Positions 6,463-6,656 of a DNA stretch of 6,656 bases are shown here, piece by piece. The translations under genes were made by a program, and so were the position numbers. The notes under the pieces are model-generated. The model was not told the origin of the DNA and did not search any database. It saw only the letters and a program-made list of their open reading frames with translations. This DNA is from Nitrospinae bacterium CG22_combo_CG10-13_8_21_14_all_47_10 (GTDB lineage: Bacteria; Nitrospinota; Nitrospinia; Nitrospinales; VA-1). Location: NCBI GenBank assembly GCA_002786505.1, contig PCTK01000239.1, positions 289 through 6,944 of the forward strand. The letters run 5' to 3'. Position 1 is the first letter of the stretch; every line of letters begins with the position of its first letter.

Positions 6463-6491
6463 TTATTAAACCAAATAGTGCCTTCTGTAAA
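6463..6491 (-). promoter_or_regulatory. Candidate pal promoter
   Basis: The minus strand has TTTACA (6486-6491, five of six matches to TTGACA). Two overlapping -10 choices follow: TTTAAT (6465-6470, five of six but a 15 bp spacer) or TAATAA (6463-6468, weaker but a 17 bp spacer). Transcription would begin near 6456-6458, downstream of the alternative TTG start at 6494, which supports the ATG at 6431. AT-rich DNA makes chance matches common, so this is tentative. Confidence 0.3.
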
Positions 6492-6504
6492 CAAATAGTA
6501 CCTT
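6467..6504 (-). repeat. Imperfect direct repeat over the pal promoter region
   Basis: The minus strand carries AAGGTACTATTTGTTTA (6488-6504) and AAGGCACTATTTGGTTTA (6467-6484). They differ by one substitution and one inserted G, with starts 20 bp apart, about two helical turns. The copies overlap the candidate -35 and -10 elements, so they could be a tandem binding site for a regulator. A simple local duplication is equally possible. Confidence 0.6.
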
Positions 6505-6656
6505 GCATATAAAAGTGGAACTAAGTTTCAGAATCTATTGCTCTTAAAAATTTATCGTGTGCCGATATCATCCTATAATTATATTAAAATTACAACAAAA
6601 ATATAGAAAAATCTGTAATTTCTCCGTAACCTCCGATATTCCAAACATTTTGTTTT
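6505..6656. other. AT-rich intergenic leader without a supported gene
   Basis: These 152 bp upstream of pal are very AT-rich. A perfect TATAAT occurs on both strands within 6574-6583, but neither has a convincing -35 at the right distance. The only minus-strand reading frame of note is about 26 codons and resembles no protein. I see no tail of tolB, so any upstream gene ends beyond the window. Confidence 0.5.

Noticed and set aside
6432..6494. In-frame upstream TTG start that would lengthen Pal by 21 residues
   Set aside because: It would place charged and aromatic residues before a complete lipoprotein signal. The ATG at 6431 has a good ribosome site, and the candidate promoter lies downstream of the TTG.
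5917..6498. Plus-strand open frame of about 193 codons opposite pal, rich in Pro and Glu
   Set aside because: It is the antisense image of the Gly/Ser repeat linker. Its repeats mirror those of Pal, it matches no family I know, and pal has clear domain evidence.

Overview
The window is a stretch of a Gram-negative bacterial chromosome in which all six recognisable genes lie on the minus strand, so transcription runs from high to low coordinates. The envelope is diderm: there is a Pal outer-membrane lipoprotein and a secreted periplasmic coiled-coil protein. The genome also uses the MEP isoprenoid pathway (IspD) and carries a bacterial deoxyhypusine-synthase-like gene. The mix and the style of Pal (two cysteines near its C-terminus, as I recall from deltaproteobacterial-type Pal proteins) point to a non-model Gram-negative lineage such as Nitrospinota or a Deltaproteobacteria relative. 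That placement is a low-confidence inference from memory of protein styles.

Layout in transcription order: AT-rich leader with a direct repeat and candidate promoter (6656-6432); pal with a very long Gly/Ser linker that contains recent tandem duplications (6431-5514); a strong intrinsic terminator (5466-5427); a secreted all-coiled-coil protein of unknown function (5376-3949); a weak hairpin/T-run; radA (3874-2504); ispD only 6 bp after it (2497-1805); a 109 bp gap; a PrxQ/BCP peroxiredoxin (1695-1258); a near-consensus sigma-70 promoter (1218-1190); and a deoxyhypusine-synthase-like gene (1157-57). Positions 56-1 hold nothing I can support. No gap exceeds 300 bases, and I see no rRNA, tRNA, CRISPR, insertion sequence or integrase.

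Functionally these are at least three transcription units. The envelope part (pal plus coiled-coil protein) recalls the usual tolB-pal-ybgF/cpoB order, but the downstream protein shows no obvious TPR domain, so it may be a lineage-specific stand-in for CpoB. The central part (radA-ispD, perhaps peroxiredoxin) is housekeeping: recombination intermediate processing, isoprenoid precursor synthesis and peroxide removal. The last gene has its own promoter and is probably a polyamine (homospermidine- or spermidine-type) enzyme. I found no convincing new multi-gene system. The least explained parts are the coiled-coil protein with an exact 42-residue motif period, the repeat-expanded Pal linker, and the direct repeat in front of pal.
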